DNA from: Lamellibrachia satsuma
Lineage: Eukaryota; Annelida; Polychaeta; Sabellida; Siboglinidae
Assembly: GCA_033239005.1 (NCBI GenBank)
Contig: BSQZ01000012.1
Coordinates: 416,001 to 480,000, forward strand
Length of the DNA: 64,000 nucleotides
Direction of reading: 5' to 3'
A program made the position numbers and the translations under genes. Shown piece after piece: positions 37,460 through 49,649 of this stretch. A model generated the notes under the pieces. It was not told the origin of the DNA, did not search any database, and worked only from the letters and a program-made list of their open reading frames with translations. Every line of letters begins with the position of its first letter. Within the stretch, counting starts at the first letter, position 1.

Positions 37460-39670
37460 AGTTCTTTGTTGAACAACTGCTGTCTTATGCAACATAGAAC
37501 GACGTCATGTGGACTAATGCCTTTAGAGTGTTTAAAGATATTTGGAATTCTGGACTAACTCAGCTCAATGAATCAGTTGTGCTAAAATTTCATGCTTTCA
37601 TGAGTGGCACACATGCTGTGGCATTCAGGAAATCAATAAACGCTTTTTTTTAGTTCTTTGCCACTGCTCATTGATGATGAGTAACCATCCGAGGATATCC
37701 ATGTGTTTATGTTTACACAAAGTGCCACTCAAGGAATCAATAAATTGTTGTTATTTTCGTTCATATGACGCTCTTGGTAGACGGTGGTCCATGTTTGGTG
37801 GGCACAGTTAATACAATTATTGCCTTTAACATTTTTAGCAAAATACTGATGCAATATATAATTAAATAAATGCAGTATGTAGCCTTTCTCTTTATGGTTT
37901 TGCAACTCATTGGGGGAGTAGACAAGGGAGGTAGAGCTGTACGATATCTGTGCAGTGATGTTTGGCCAAAGCGAGAGACAGGAATCGGTTCATATTAAGG
38001 CATATTTTGCAATATGTATCTTGGATACTTTGCATTGCTACAAACTTCTCTAGTAATTTTTACATGCAGTCATTTTCTAAAAGTAAAATTTCACTAATGG
38101 AATTTAACTTATTGTTTTATTAGAGGCAAAATGTCCATCCTACTACGCCAAGGTTCTCTCATAATATGTATTTAGGACACTGAACTGCAACAAAAAACTG
38201 CAGTAATTTTTACATTAGTTATTTTTTATATGATTAAGTTCTACATTTTTGGGCATTTATTTAGGACAATTTATATAATAATATTCATTTTATTGCACCA
38301 CATCTAATGCAGTTCACAGAGCTTTGCAGAAAATATATACAACTTTTTTGCTATAAATTAATTTAGTAAAGAATTGAGTCCAGGCACTGCAAGTTCAGTA
38401 CTGTTGCAATGTTACCCATCACACATAACTCAACATCTGACATAACTAGAACTTAAACGGGCACTCCAGTTATGTATAATAACTACTGACAAACCAGATT
38501 TAACTTGAAACGCACAAGTTGAAAAGGAGCGAATGTTGGAGTTATATGTTGGTGTATCTGTTTTATAAATAAATGCTATCAAAATATTTTGACCATATAA
38601 TTATTGTAACAAATATGTTGTTCAAACTAAACTAATTAAAAATTTATGAGGGCACTGCTTATTAAATGTTTAAAATTCTTGTTATAACAATAATAATATT
38701 CACTTTTCTATTTCTCATGATAACATGGATTTACATTTTACAAAGTGTTATTTATATTTGAGTAAATTTGTATTTTATATTATTAGTTTACATTTTTTCT
38801 TTGTAATTATTATAATTAACTTGTAATTATATTATATATTATTTCATATTGCCTATATGAGTGCACTTGGTTCTCAACTGATAATACATGTGCCTAACTA
38901 TAATATATAACTCTAATATATAAATAATTCAAATGTTACATAGCATAGTTCAAACTGTGAGTTAAACAAGTTCTGCTGAATTTCAACTGTAAATTGTACA
39001 TGTGGAATTTTTCCTTAGATATAAACTTCAGTTAGGGCACTATAAATGGCCATAACATAAGCCATAACATTTTGAAATGTTTTCCTTGCTAGAAGACTTC
39101 AAATGTCCTACATGTAGTAGGCCTGATTTAGAAAAGTTGTTTGTAGAAAATACAGCCCATGTTACTGTTAGGAAGTTTTTAGCCAGTTGTGCCAATATAG
39201 TTTTGTTTGGGGCCAAATATTGATAATTTTGCTTTCCTGATCTGGTAATCTGCCATGTGCATATGAACTTTAATGAAGAGATTTGTGCACTGTATCCATG
39301 ACAACTAATCCTATAATCTTAGCATTGTCCATGTGCCATTTACAAGGCATTTGCCTGTTACTGCCTTACAATAACTCAAGTATTATTGCATCAAACCTGG
39401 GAGCCAGGAATGCCAAGCAGTTTGCATTGGACAGATATGACATTATCTCATAATTTGAATAATTTTATTATCTTTTCCTTGTGACAAGATTTCTCCTGGA
39501 GATCTTTGGGTTGGATGCAGTCATATTATAATTTTATGCCTGTAAGTTGGCTTTGAAACAACTTTGAAATACTATTTTAGTAAACTGTTTATTTATTAAT
39601 CGATTTGATATATTATCTGAATAATAAAATAATAATTATCGCAAAATTATGTAATGTATACATTTTGCTG
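37460..39670. other. AT-rich stretch without a supported gene
   Basis: Low-GC DNA with no long open frames, repeats or recognisable element. Consistent with intron or intergenic sequence. Confidence 0.6.
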
Positions 39671-39675
39671 CATAG

Positions 39676-39866
39676 TGCCTGCGGATATATACCAGGGAAT
39701 TGGCTACTTGACTGGAATGTTTATTCAAAGCATTGGCAACAGTACGTACAAGACAAAACAAGTTCAGCTATACTACAAACGAGAGTGTACAATGTTTGAA
39801 GGGGGTAAATACGAAGTCGTTGACTTTTGTGTAGATTTACACATGACATGCATATTAAGGCATTGA
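39676..39866 (+). CDS. Candidate exon of unknown identity
   Basis: An acceptor-like CATTTTGCTGCATAG is followed by a frame reading PADIYQGIGYLTGMFIQSIG, then NSTYKTKQVQLYYKREC, and a stop at 39866. A possible internal donor (GGTAAAT) lies near 39800. It reads like protein and joins in frame to the candidate at 37381, but no family is recognised. It ends about 850 bp before the start codon at 40719 and could be the end of a small gene nested in the intron. Three 21-bp repeats (TTATTGTTATTATTTTATAT) follow at 39884-39940. Confidence 0.25.
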
Positions 39867-40224
39867 CATTGGATTTTGTATTATTGTTATTATTTTATAT
39901 ATTGTTATTATTTTATATAATGTTATTATTTTATATAAAAGAGTGCATTTAATTGTATAGTTGTAGTTTACAATGCTTAAGTGTAACTGACAGTATTAAA
40001 TGATGGGTTAAAATATATATACTTTTAATCATACACCTATTGTAGACTCTTGGGGATAAACATGCAAAAAGTAAATACCATTGCCATTGGTCATGTTGAT
40101 TCTGCAAGTTCGTCCGTTATACAAGCGTGGTGAAAGTACCGTAGAAAATATGCACTATATCGCAGTTTGTTGCGTAAAATGACAATCCTGCACATAAAAC
40201 GTAGTTTGTTGCGTAAAATTAAGT

Positions 40225-40880
40225 CGACAATTTGATGAGATCGCCACCGACGCACAACCTCACGCTGCGGCCCTCGTGACGTGCCGGCGACCACTAGACG
40301 CAGCCTCTGTGAGAGCGTCCCTCGGAGACGGGCACGCCAGTCGCCGAACGCTGCACCGGGCCGCTCATTCGAGTGCTGTTTACACCGGCGGGCGCGTCTG
40401 TCGATTCTGCGAACTTTGCTTCGTCGCCTTGTGGATATGCGAACTTCGCTTCAGCAACATCCGGGACGCACCCACGTCGTTTGGAAGCGGTGCTGTGTTG
40501 ACGTCTTGGGCCGGGGTGCTGTGAAAAGTGACGCCGTTATCGCGTAGCTGCAGATTCCGTCTTGGACGTCGACCCGCTGACACGTTACTTAGATCATCGT
40601 CGCGTTGACGTTACACCTGTTGATTGACCGACGTTGGAAGTCGTTGCGGCTGATTGAGCTGGTGTTTATCACACGGTCCAGCCCCCGTTAACTAAGCACA
40701 CGGGGACTGAGCTGTAGTATGGTGGACGTTGTGACACCTCCGTCCCGTCTAAGCGTCGACTTGTGCGCCGCGGGTGACGACAACCGGGCTCTGGACGCCG
40801 GGGCCACCCGCTGTGCGACGAATCTCAAGTATCTAGCCGAGGGCGGCCACAACTTGGTGATTGTTGACGAAAAGGTTAGT
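40225..40880 (+). promoter_or_regulatory. CpG-island-like promoter region
   Basis: About 650 bp that is much richer in GC and CpG than the surrounding AT-rich DNA, with many CGTCG, GCGTC and CCGG motifs. It ends in the first-coding exon at 40719. Open frames on both strands here reflect composition. This is the only such island in the right half of the window and is the likeliest promoter of the IPPK candidate. Confidence 0.55.
40719..40874 (+). CDS. IPPK: IPPK-like first coding exon, version A
   Basis: A 52-codon exon inside the CpG-rich region starts MVDVVTPPSRLSVD and ends YLAEGGHNLVIVDEK, followed by donor GTTAGT. Tyr-x-x-Glu-Gly-Gly-x-Asn-Leu-Val is the IPK1 glycine-rich loop; plant IPK1 has YRGEGGANLV at this place. 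Its last 15 codons align with version B (54.4 kb) mainly through third-position changes (CTA/CTG, GCC/GCT, GAG/GAA, GGC/GGT), the mark of selection on protein. It ends at the same residue and phase 0 as B and C, so it can splice in frame to exon 2 at 61155. The N-terminal 35 residues are unlike any family I know. It may be an alternative first exon or the start of a duplicated gene. Confidence 0.6.
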
Positions 40881-41325
40881 TTAACCCCGGATTACGACGC
40901 ACTGAATTATGTCCTTAAAATTCCTGCAGTTTCTTTAGACTAGACTTAAAACAGGTTCTGTCTTCGTCAGAATTAAGCCTAGTTGTTTACTAGGTGGAAT
41001 TCGAAGAACGTGCCAAAGTTATTCTATTTATTGTAGCCGTGACAAGTTTACACGCCGGAGGTTGACGAGGCCAACGCCTACATGTTGGTTACAATCATAG
41101 TTGATTAGCCATTGGCATTGTGTCAACTTGTCGGATTCTGGCGTTGTAACAGCATTGAGTTGAATGGTGATCGAATTTTGCTTTCAGAATCGGTGCTAAA
41201 ATAAAAATAAAACTTAAGGGGCAATAAAAAAATAAAAGGGCCAACGACGTTACGACAGTTTTAGCTCGTACATGATCATGATAGTTGAAACAGAATAATT
41301 AATTAATTCATAATTTTTATCGATT

Positions 41326-41485
<160 letters not shown>

Positions 41486-41599
41486 CATGTTTAACTATTC
41501 TAAACTTGGTTCTTTAACTTCTTATTGTGCGATTCTGTAGTTGACGTTTCCAGTAGATTGCATCGCTGTAATTAATTGCTATAGCTGCAGTTTGGGCAG

Positions 41600-41720
41600 T
41601 GGGGTATTCGGAGGGGGGAGGGTTCATTGGGCGGTTTTCCTATTATACCAAACTAATGGGTGACTAAGCTTGCCCCCCTTGCGAGATATTAGATATGCCG
41701 CTGAGTCTGGGCTAGACTAG
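41600..41720. repeat. Dispersed repeat, unexpanded relative of the 7.9-8.6 kb region
   Basis: Shares with 7905-8590 the order: G-rich run, TTTTCC, ATGGGTGAYTARGCT, TTGCCCCC, TTGCGAGAT, then AGATAYGCCRCTG. Here CTTGCCCC occurs once; at 8 kb it has become the 18/19-bp array. The original element class is unknown. 41720-42430 otherwise shows no supported feature. Confidence 0.65.
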
Positions 41721-42436
41721 ATGGCGAATGCTGACACTCAGTGCAGTAGCCCTGTCATGCCTAGTCAATCCATCACATGCATGCAGCGGCACTCCGTCTC
41801 ATGCCAATGACCTCAAATGAGATTCGCTGGTTGGGGTGGCTGGGGACACACAATTAACCTGTTATGTATATTGCAACTCCAGTTTTAGTTTCCATATATT
41901 TCTTGCACTAGGAAGTTCAGATGTGGTACGTCTGGCATTCCGGCCAAAGTGTCACTATGTAGATGTAAACTAAACAGTTTCGTAAATCTGGAATAGAAGT
42001 TACGTGTTGGACGTGAACCTAAGGTGAAACATAGCACAGTAAATGTGCCATTGCACAATATAACAGCAATATTTGCTGGTTTACGAATGCAGTGAAAAAC
42101 TAACAACAGGATATTGACTTTGATTTGCGAGAATTTGCAGTGTGAATTGGCTAGACTGGGCAGACTGAAAGATTCCTGCTTGAGTCTGGGGAGTGGCATG
42201 GAGATCTCTTCCTGAATCATCTCAATGTGATACATTGCTTACATCCTGTCTGGTGGGGCCAGATCGTTAGTTATTTTACTTCCGGATTCATGGCATATGA
42301 ACAAAGTTATTTTTAAATAGTATTCCTTTCAGGGACAGGGAAATGAACATGGAAACGGACACATTTGCAGACTTCAACGCTTGTTTTGCGCACGTGTTTA
42401 AATTTCCAGTTGCTGGTTGGCAGCACTTGCTCGTGT

Positions 42437-42572
42437 CTGTGATGGAAGGATTCCGGTGTATGATGGAAGGATCCCTAGTGTATGATGGAAGACCCCTGGT
42501 GTATGATGGGAGGATCCCCAGTGTATGATGGAAGGATCCCCGGTGTACGACGGAAGGATCCCCAGTGTACAG
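42437..42572. repeat. 22-bp minisatellite, about 6 copies
   Basis: Unit TGTATGATGGAAGGATCCCC plus AG, with variants. Most copies contain GGATCC. Confidence 0.85.
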
Positions 42573-42844
42573 AGACATATTCCAATTGGTCAGAATCCGG
42601 TTGGTTTAGAGAGACGTATGATGGAAGCACCTTCCATATTGATTTAGTCCAAAACAAAATTATAGAATTTGATGAAAATGATTCTGGTTTGTTGCATGCA
42701 TTAGGATTTAAATGCTGTGGAAGTTTTATTATTACTATTCATTTTTTTATTAAAACCGAATAGTAATTTTGCGCACATTGTAATTTTGCGCACACTTACA
42801 TTTAGCACTGTTTTTAATGAAAAAAATCGATAATAGTCTGGCCA

Positions 42845-43108
42845 TCTTCCTTCCTTCTGTCCAGTGTCCGTCCATTCTCCCTTCCTTCTGTCCAGTGTCT
42901 GTCCACACTCCCTTCCTTGTGTCCAGTGTCAGTCCACACTCCCTTCCTTGTGTCCAGTGTCCGTCCACTCTCCCTTCCTTCTGTCCAGTGTCCATTCACT
43001 CTTCCTTCCTTCTGTCCAGTGTCTGTCCACTCTCCCTTCCTTCTGTCCAGTGTCTGTCCACTCTTCCTTCCTTCTGTCCAGTGTCTGTCCACTCTCCCTT
43101 CCTCCTGG
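42845..43108. repeat. 31-bp minisatellite, 8-9 copies
   Basis: Unit CTTCTGTCCAGTGTCTGTCC plus ACTCTCCCTTC, with spacing of 31 bp. Several frames on both strands are open through it; these are repeat translations. The flank 43110-43680 has no supported feature. Confidence 0.9.
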
Positions 43109-43683
43109 TTTGTTGCATGGCCTTTCCCATCTATCACGTTTTGAATCTTCGCCACTAATGATGTGTCCTGTTAAATATTTCCGTTCTTCTGCCAACAGCT
43201 TGTACATCAGTGCTCTCCTGGCTGAATATGTTATGTCATATGGTGTTTGTCTTATATTGATTATACCATTGATTTGTACTTCTGGTGTCTTGGAGCCAGC
43301 CTTGTTGGGAGCGATTCCAGACAGTGGTCTAGTCTCAGCCTATGTCAAGTTTATTGTAACTTAACAGCCTTTTACAATAAGATAATAAGCCATTGTAAAC
43401 ACATTCTAACTGTTTTTATTTATTTAAATAATTATGTTAAGTTTTGTTACATTAAAACAAAAAAATAACCATGCTCCTGATGGGTTAACTTGGTCGTTCG
43501 TCAGTGACTGCCGTGATAACAATATTTACACAATTTCAGGATGCACAACATTATCGCAGAAATATCCATAGAAATTGCAACATGATACTGGCAGTTATAG
43601 TAATGTCTGCGATGCCTTGCCCTTGTATTATATAACTTGTGACAATAATAGAATATACGCATGATGTTGTGAACAGTTGTTGG

Positions 43684-43823
43684 TAATTATTCCTATAGAA
43701 TTACAAACAATTGTACGGAATTATTCCTATAGAATTGCAAACAATTGTATATAATTATTCCTGTAGAATTGCAAACAATTGTACATAATTATTCCTATAG
43801 CATTGCAAACAATTGTACATAAT
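43684..43823. repeat. 34-bp tandem repeat, 4 copies
   Basis: Unit AATTATTCCTATAGAATTGC plus AAACAATTGTACAT, with 34-bp spacing. 43830-44440 that follows holds nothing I can identify. Confidence 0.9.
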
Positions 43824-44445
43824 AACTACAAAGGGTAATTCGATTCATAGAAATGGAAACAGTGGAGTGTTTTTTGAAAAAATAAAAGTGTAACAACTCC
43901 TTCCTGGGGCTGTAGATGAAACCCCGACAGTTTGGTTCCCGAGATGCAACGCGCCTAAGAGGAGCAATGTAGCGTATAGATGAACACATGAATACATATG
44001 AATACATATGCTAGCTGGATTATAGTAACACTACTAATGCTGGTCTTCAGCAATGCTATTCATTCGATGAATTGGTGACAGTACATTGAAACAGTTACAT
44101 TTTGTGGAAGAAGACGTAACGTTTCTGGAGATATAAACTGAACAATGCTGCATCGAGACAAAATGCCTCTACGTGACGTTTCCTGGGCTACTCTGCGGCA
44201 TGTCTCTTTTATGTATTTTATAGATTTGTGTCCAGACTGATGGGATAACAGAGACTTTACTGTCTTGGTGTGTGGGTATGTGGCTTATGTCAATATTCCT
44301 CCTTGCTGCGTTATCTTAATATAATATGAGTCGGTGTGTTTATTACTGTGCTGGCATTACAATAAGCAGTTTTATCTTATCTGATAAGAGGCACTTCACC
44401 ATATTAGGTTCGATTTTGTATAGTCTCCAAACCGTCGCGTAAGCT

Positions 44446-46560
44446 AGCTGCAGTTGTTTCCCAATCTCCTTTGATGTCAGGAAGCTGCAGTTGTTTCCCA
44501 ATCTCCTTTGAAGTCAGGAAGCTGCAATTGTTTCCCAATCTCCTTTGAAGTCAGGAAGCTGCAGTTGTTTCCCAATCTCCTTTGATGTCAGGAAGCTGCA
44601 GTTGTTTCCCAATCTCCTTTGATGTCAGGAAGCTGCAATTGTTTCCCAATCTCCTTTGAAGTCAGGAAGCTGCAGTTGTTTCCCAATCTCCTTTGATGTC
44701 AGGAAGCTGCAGTTGTTTCCCAATCTCCTTTGAAGTCAGGAAGCTGCAATTGTTTCCCAATCTCCTTTGATGTCAGGAAGCTGCAGTTGTTTCCCAATCT
44801 CCTTTGATGTCAGGAAGCTGCAATTGTTTCCCAATCTCATTTGAAGTCAGGAAGCTGCAGTTGTTTCCCAATCTCCTTTGATGTCAGGAAGCTGCAGTTG
44901 TTTCCCAATCTCCTTTGATGTCAGGAAGCTGCAGTTGTTTCCCAATCTCCTCTGATGTCAGGAAGCTGCAGTTGTTTCCCAATCTCCTTTGATGTCAGGA
45001 AGCTGCAGTTGTTTCCCAATCTCCTCTGATGTCAGGAAGCTGCAATTGTTTCCCAATCTCTTCTGATGTCAGGAAGCTGCAGTTGTTTCCCAATCTCCTT
45101 TTATGTCAGGAAGCTGCAGTTGTTTCCCAATCTCCTTTTATGTCAGGAAGCTGCAGTTGTTTCCCAATCTCCTTTGAAGTCATGAAGCTGCAGTTGTTTC
45201 CCAATCTCCTTTGATGTCAGGAAGCTGCAATTGTTTCCCAATCTCCTTTGATGTCAGGAAGCTGCAGTTGTTTCCCAATCTCCTTTTATGTCAGGAAGCT
45301 GCAGTTGTTTCCCAATCTCCTTTTATGTCAGGAAGCTGCAGTTGTTTCCCAATCTCCTTTGAAGTCATGAAGCTGCAGTTGTTTCCCAATCTCCTTTGAT
45401 GTCAGGAAGCTGCAGTTGTTTCCCAATCTCCTTTGAAGTCAGGAAGCTGCAGTTGTTTCCCAATCTCCTTTGATGTCAGGAAGCTGCAGTTGTTTCCCAA
45501 TCTCCTTTGATGTCAGGAAGCTGCAGTTGTTTCCCAATCTCCTTTGAAGTCAGGAAGCTGCAGTTGTTTCCCAATCTCCTTTGATGTCAGGAAGCTGCAG
45601 TTGTTTCCCAATCTCCTTTGATGTTAGGAAGCTGCAATTGTTTCCCAATATTCTTTGAAGTCAGGAAGCTGCAGTTGTTTCCCAATCTCCTTTGATGTCA
45701 GGAAGCTGCAGTTGTTTCCCAATCTCCTTTGAAGTCAGGAAGCTGCAGTTGTTTCCCAATCTCCTCTGATGTCAGGAAGCTGCAGTTGTTTCCCAATCTC
45801 CTCTGATGTCAGGAAGCTGCAGTTGTTTCCCAATCTCCTATGATGTCAGGAAGCTGCAGTTGTTTCCCAATCTCATCTGATGTCAGGAAGCTGCAGTTGT
45901 TTCCCAATCTCCTCTGATGTCAGGAAGCTGCAGTTGTTTCCCAATCTCCTCTGATGTCAGGAAGCTGCAGTTGTTTCCCAATCTCCTCTGATGTCAGGAA
46001 GCTGCAATTGTTTCCCAATCTCCTTTTATGTCAGGAAGCTGCAGTTGTTTCCCAATCTCCTATGATGTCAGGAAGCTGCAGTTGTTTCCCAATCTCCTCT
46101 GATGTCAGGAAGCTGCAGTTGTTTCCCAATCTCCTCTGAAGTCAGGAAGCTGCAGTTGTTTCCCAATCTCCTTTGATGTCAGGAAGCTGCAATTGTTTCC
46201 CAATCTCCTCTGATGTCAGGAAGCTGCAGTTGTTTCCCAATCTCATCTGATGTCAGGAAGCTGCAGTTGTTTCCCAATCTCCTCTGATGTCAGGAAGCTG
46301 CAATTGTTTCCCAATCTCCTTTTATGTCAGGAAGCTGCAGTTGTTTCCCAATCTCCTTTGATGTCAGGAAGCTGCAGTTGTTTCCCAATCTCCTTTGATG
46401 TCAGGAAGCTGCAATTGTTTCCCAATCTCCTTTGAAGTCAGGAAGCTGCAGTTGTTTCCCAATCTCCTTTTATGTCAGGAAGTTGCAATTGTTTCCCAAT
46501 CTCCTGTGATGTCAGGAAGCTGCAGTTGTTTCACAATCTCCTTTGATGTCAGGAAGCTGG
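44446..46560. repeat. 37-bp minisatellite, about 57 copies, with higher-order structure
   Basis: Unit GAAGCTGCAGTTGTTTCCCA plus ATCTCCTTTGATGTCAG. Almost every copy has CTGCAG or CTGCAA. Variation is concentrated in CTCC(T/C)(T)(T/G)A(T/A)G. The same order of variants recurs 185 bp (5 units) apart at 45029 and 45214, and 296 bp (8 units) apart at 45954 and 46250, showing block duplication. The Cys-rich 61-codon frames are repeat translations. Confidence 0.97.
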
Positions 46561-47079
46561 CATGCATTTCTTATTAAGATGTAGACAAGACTAGGGGTTT
46601 GATGTCAGTTAGATTGTAATTTAATTGAAGCATTAATTCCAATTCTTGAATTTGAATTTGTGTTTTGTTTTAAAAAGTAACTGGAATAGGAATTGGTGAA
46701 AATATAATTGGTATTAAAAAAAATTCAGTCACTTTTTAACTTATATTCGCTACAAATAATCAATACAATTTAATATGTTACATATGTCATATTTATTTGC
46801 CATTATGTACTGTAATATGCCAAAATTAATTAAAGTTGCTCTGAAATAGAAGTTAAGCATGTCTATAGTTGCTGTGTTTACATACTGAACTCTATGGAAT
46901 TGATCACTGGACTTTGTATTTTGTAATTAGAATTGTTTTTTTAGGTGTACTTGGAATTGCTCTATGTAATTGGTGTGTAATTAGAATTGATACAGTGTAA
47001 TTGACTCCAAGTCTGATGTAGACTGGGCCATTATCACTCCAAAGACTTACAACTGTTTTAACATACACATTTACAGTTA

Positions 47080-47362
47080 CTCCTGGCTATAACGTACTCC
47101 TGACTATAACTTACTCCTGGCTATAACTTACTCGTGGCTATGACGTACTCCTGACTATAACTTACTCCTGGCTATAACGTACTCCTGACTATAACTTACT
47201 CCTGGCTATAACTTACACCTGTCTATAACTTACTCCTGGCTATAACGTACTCCTGACTATAACTTACTCCTGACTATAACTTACTCCTGGCTATAATGTA
47301 CTCCTGACTATAACTTACTCCTGACTATAACTTACTCCTGGCTATAACTTACACCTGTCTAT
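47080..47362. repeat. 17-bp minisatellite, about 16 copies
   Basis: Unit TATAACTTACTCCTGRC, alternating GGC and GAC versions and ACTTAC/ACGTAC. 46565-47075 before it is AT-rich without features. Confidence 0.9.
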
Positions 47363-47539
47363 TGTTATTGCTGGGTATTGTTATTGTCACCTGCCATCCA
47401 CCAATAAAACTATTCATACAAGGTCAGTTCTGTCTGGTCAGAGTGACATAGTATCACTGACCCAGTATAGGGCATGCTAGTCTCGTTTGCCGCCATGTTT
47501 GTTTGATACAAATTTGCCAGTAGGTGCTTCCGGACCCAG

Positions 47540-47612
47540 CGACACGCTGCCTGCAACACACTGCCTGCGACACGCTGCCTGTGACACACTGCCTGCGACA
47601 CGCTGCCTGCGA
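47540..47612. repeat. 14-bp tandem repeat, 5 copies
   Basis: Unit CGACACGCTGCCTG with CAACACACTGCCTG variants. Confidence 0.8.
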
Positions 47613-47619
47613 TTGCATT

Positions 47620-48890
47620 TCACACATAAACACAGTTGGAATAAAAACAGAGAGAACAAGCAAAAAAACATTTACTTCTATCATTATTACAACTAGCATT
47701 AAAATGTAACAATAATACCAATGGTTGGTTTTATGGTGACATAGTTACATTTAATGTATTATGATGTGCACAACTTAGGGGCCAGAAGTGCATTATCTTG
47801 TCAACTATCACCTCGAAATGAGAATCACTTGTGTCCCCTATTCCAATTTCACCATTAACAAGATCAAAGCAACATTGTCATCCACTAACTCAACACAACA
47901 AGTGGCAGGTGTACAAGAGCATTGGCTTACCAAGATTCAACACCAACGTTCTTCTATTTCAGACAGACCCTTTCAGTTATATTTCTAAACATAATTTTAT
48001 TCACCCTGCTTCCATTTACACGGCAAGTGGATATCTTGTTCCAACTATTCACCATTCTTTGTGGGAAGTTGCTTAAAATTGCCAATAACTGCAGCACTTC
48101 TTTTTCTTGTTGGCTGTTCGTTTCTCTTGGCTGCTCATCAACCACTGCACCTTGTCCTTGTGTCACCAGGTGGTTTCTGGGATTCTCGTTTCTAGATACA
48201 CCAACCTCTGGTTTATTATTCATAATAATTCCTATATTTTTCTACATTGAAAAAATATTTTTCTATACTTTTTAAAATTTGTCTCTATTTTTTATTTATT
48301 TTTTTTCTAAAATGTTCTATACTTTTTTAAATAATTTTTTTCTCCATATTTGTTTATATTTTTCTGTATTCTATATTTTCTATATTGTCTATAGTTCAAT
48401 TCCTATATTAAAAAAAAAGTAATAATAATTATGGAGGTTTCTTGCATTTCATCAGTACAAAATTAGAAATCTACATGTTGATGACCATCTTTAGATGGAG
48501 ATCTGACTGTGGTATGGTGTGATTCACACCATACTATAATTAGATTGGTAGAATTGGTGAATTTTGTGACATAAATATTCCTATGTTTTGTTAAAATATT
48601 CCTATGCTATTCCTATATTTTTACTTCTGAATTCCTATATTTCTTATTAATTTTAGACTAAAGTGGATAGGCTCTTAAAACTGATCAGCTGCTGCTTTTT
48701 ATATTATACTGGCTGAGTTACCTGGTGTTACATGGGGAGAATATCCATAAACCCCTCTGTGGGGTACATACAAACTATAAGGACTTGAAAGTATTATAAA
48801 TTTCTGCATACATCCAGCAAATGTGTAGGCATAATTATTATTTTTACGATGACATAGAAAACGAAATAGTTCCACGGTTGCAACTTCCGT
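47620..48890. other. AT-rich stretch with short hairpins
   Basis: No gene supported. 48240-48420 is T-rich with repeated TTTCTATA motifs. A perfect hairpin with 10-bp arms, GTATGGTGTG-ATT-CACACCATAC, lies at 48512-48534. Confidence 0.55.
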
Positions 48891-49079
48891 TACACCCTTT
48901 TTGAAATTGTGACCCCACCCCCTGGGGGCCTGTGGTGATGGTTCCACATTCGACCCCCCATGTCCATCAGAAGGCCCCCTTGGGTTACAGTACAGAGTTT
49001 GGTCCGGATCGGCCCACAAGCGCAGCCGCGCATAAGACAACGGAGGACAAACAAGAAGACAGAAACCCGGGTTTTGCAG

Positions 49080-49404
49080 GAAAGTGCCTCTGACGAATCC
49101 TGAGAATAAGTTAGGTGCAGTGAGTGACAAACAAAGAAATCACAGAGTGCACCAACATCAACAACATCATAGATGAGGTGAAGCAGAGAAGATGGAGATG
49201 ACCATGTTCTCCGCATGGACAGAAATAGTCTTCCACACGCCGCTCTCAAATGGACACAACCTAAAAAAAGGAGAAGAGGCTGTTGAAGAAGTGATGAAGA
49301 TGGCTGGAACGACCTGGACGGAACTTGGCTGGCTCGCCCAAGACCCTGTTGACTGGAGAAGATTTGTTGGTGCCGTATGTTCTAGTGGCAGAGAAGAGGA
49401 CTGA
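49080..49404 (+). mobile_element. Non-LTR retrotransposon 3' coding end, second copy
   Basis: Reads KEITECTNINNIIDEVKQRR, then W, HVLRMD-like sequence after a small gap, and ends MAGTTWTELGWLAQDPVDWR followed by RFVGAVCSSGREED and a stop. This is the typical C-terminus of a LINE reverse-transcriptase polyprotein. It is homologous to the 3.2-3.9 kb copy but without the minisatellite. The small deletion at the RRWR/GHVLRM junction and upstream truncation make it non-functional. Confidence 0.7.
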
Positions 49405-49595
49405 ATGAGCGAGTTCTTTTATATTTACTCTGGCAAGACGCGCCTATTTTTATCATATATCATAAAAACAATAATGGATGCAGTGCATTCACCTCAACCA
49501 ACTATAAAACACATTTTCTTTGGCTGGTTCCCAGCAGACTGGAAGTCTCTCATGTCAGTCTCTCTTTAGTGACTTAGTTGAATTTTGTTTGCCAG

Positions 49596-49649
49596 GTTCT
49601 GTGGCAGTCGTTCAGCACCATGGAGCCTGTCCCTTGTCGAATGAAGATG
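49596..49649 (+). CDS. Candidate small start-codon exon upstream of IPPK exon B
   Basis: An acceptor (AATTTTGTTTGCCAG) is followed by 54 bases containing ATG in a perfect Kozak context (AGCACCATGG), reading MEPVPCRMKM, and a donor GTAACT in phase 0. Exon B at 54381 begins in phase 0 with no ATG until its 28th codon, so this exon could supply its start. That link is inference from phase and position only. Confidence 0.25.

Noticed and set aside
44446..46560. CRISPR-like or Cys-rich peptide repeat gene
   Set aside because: Contiguous 37-bp units without spacers. The frame shifts each unit and stops occur every 61 codons or so.
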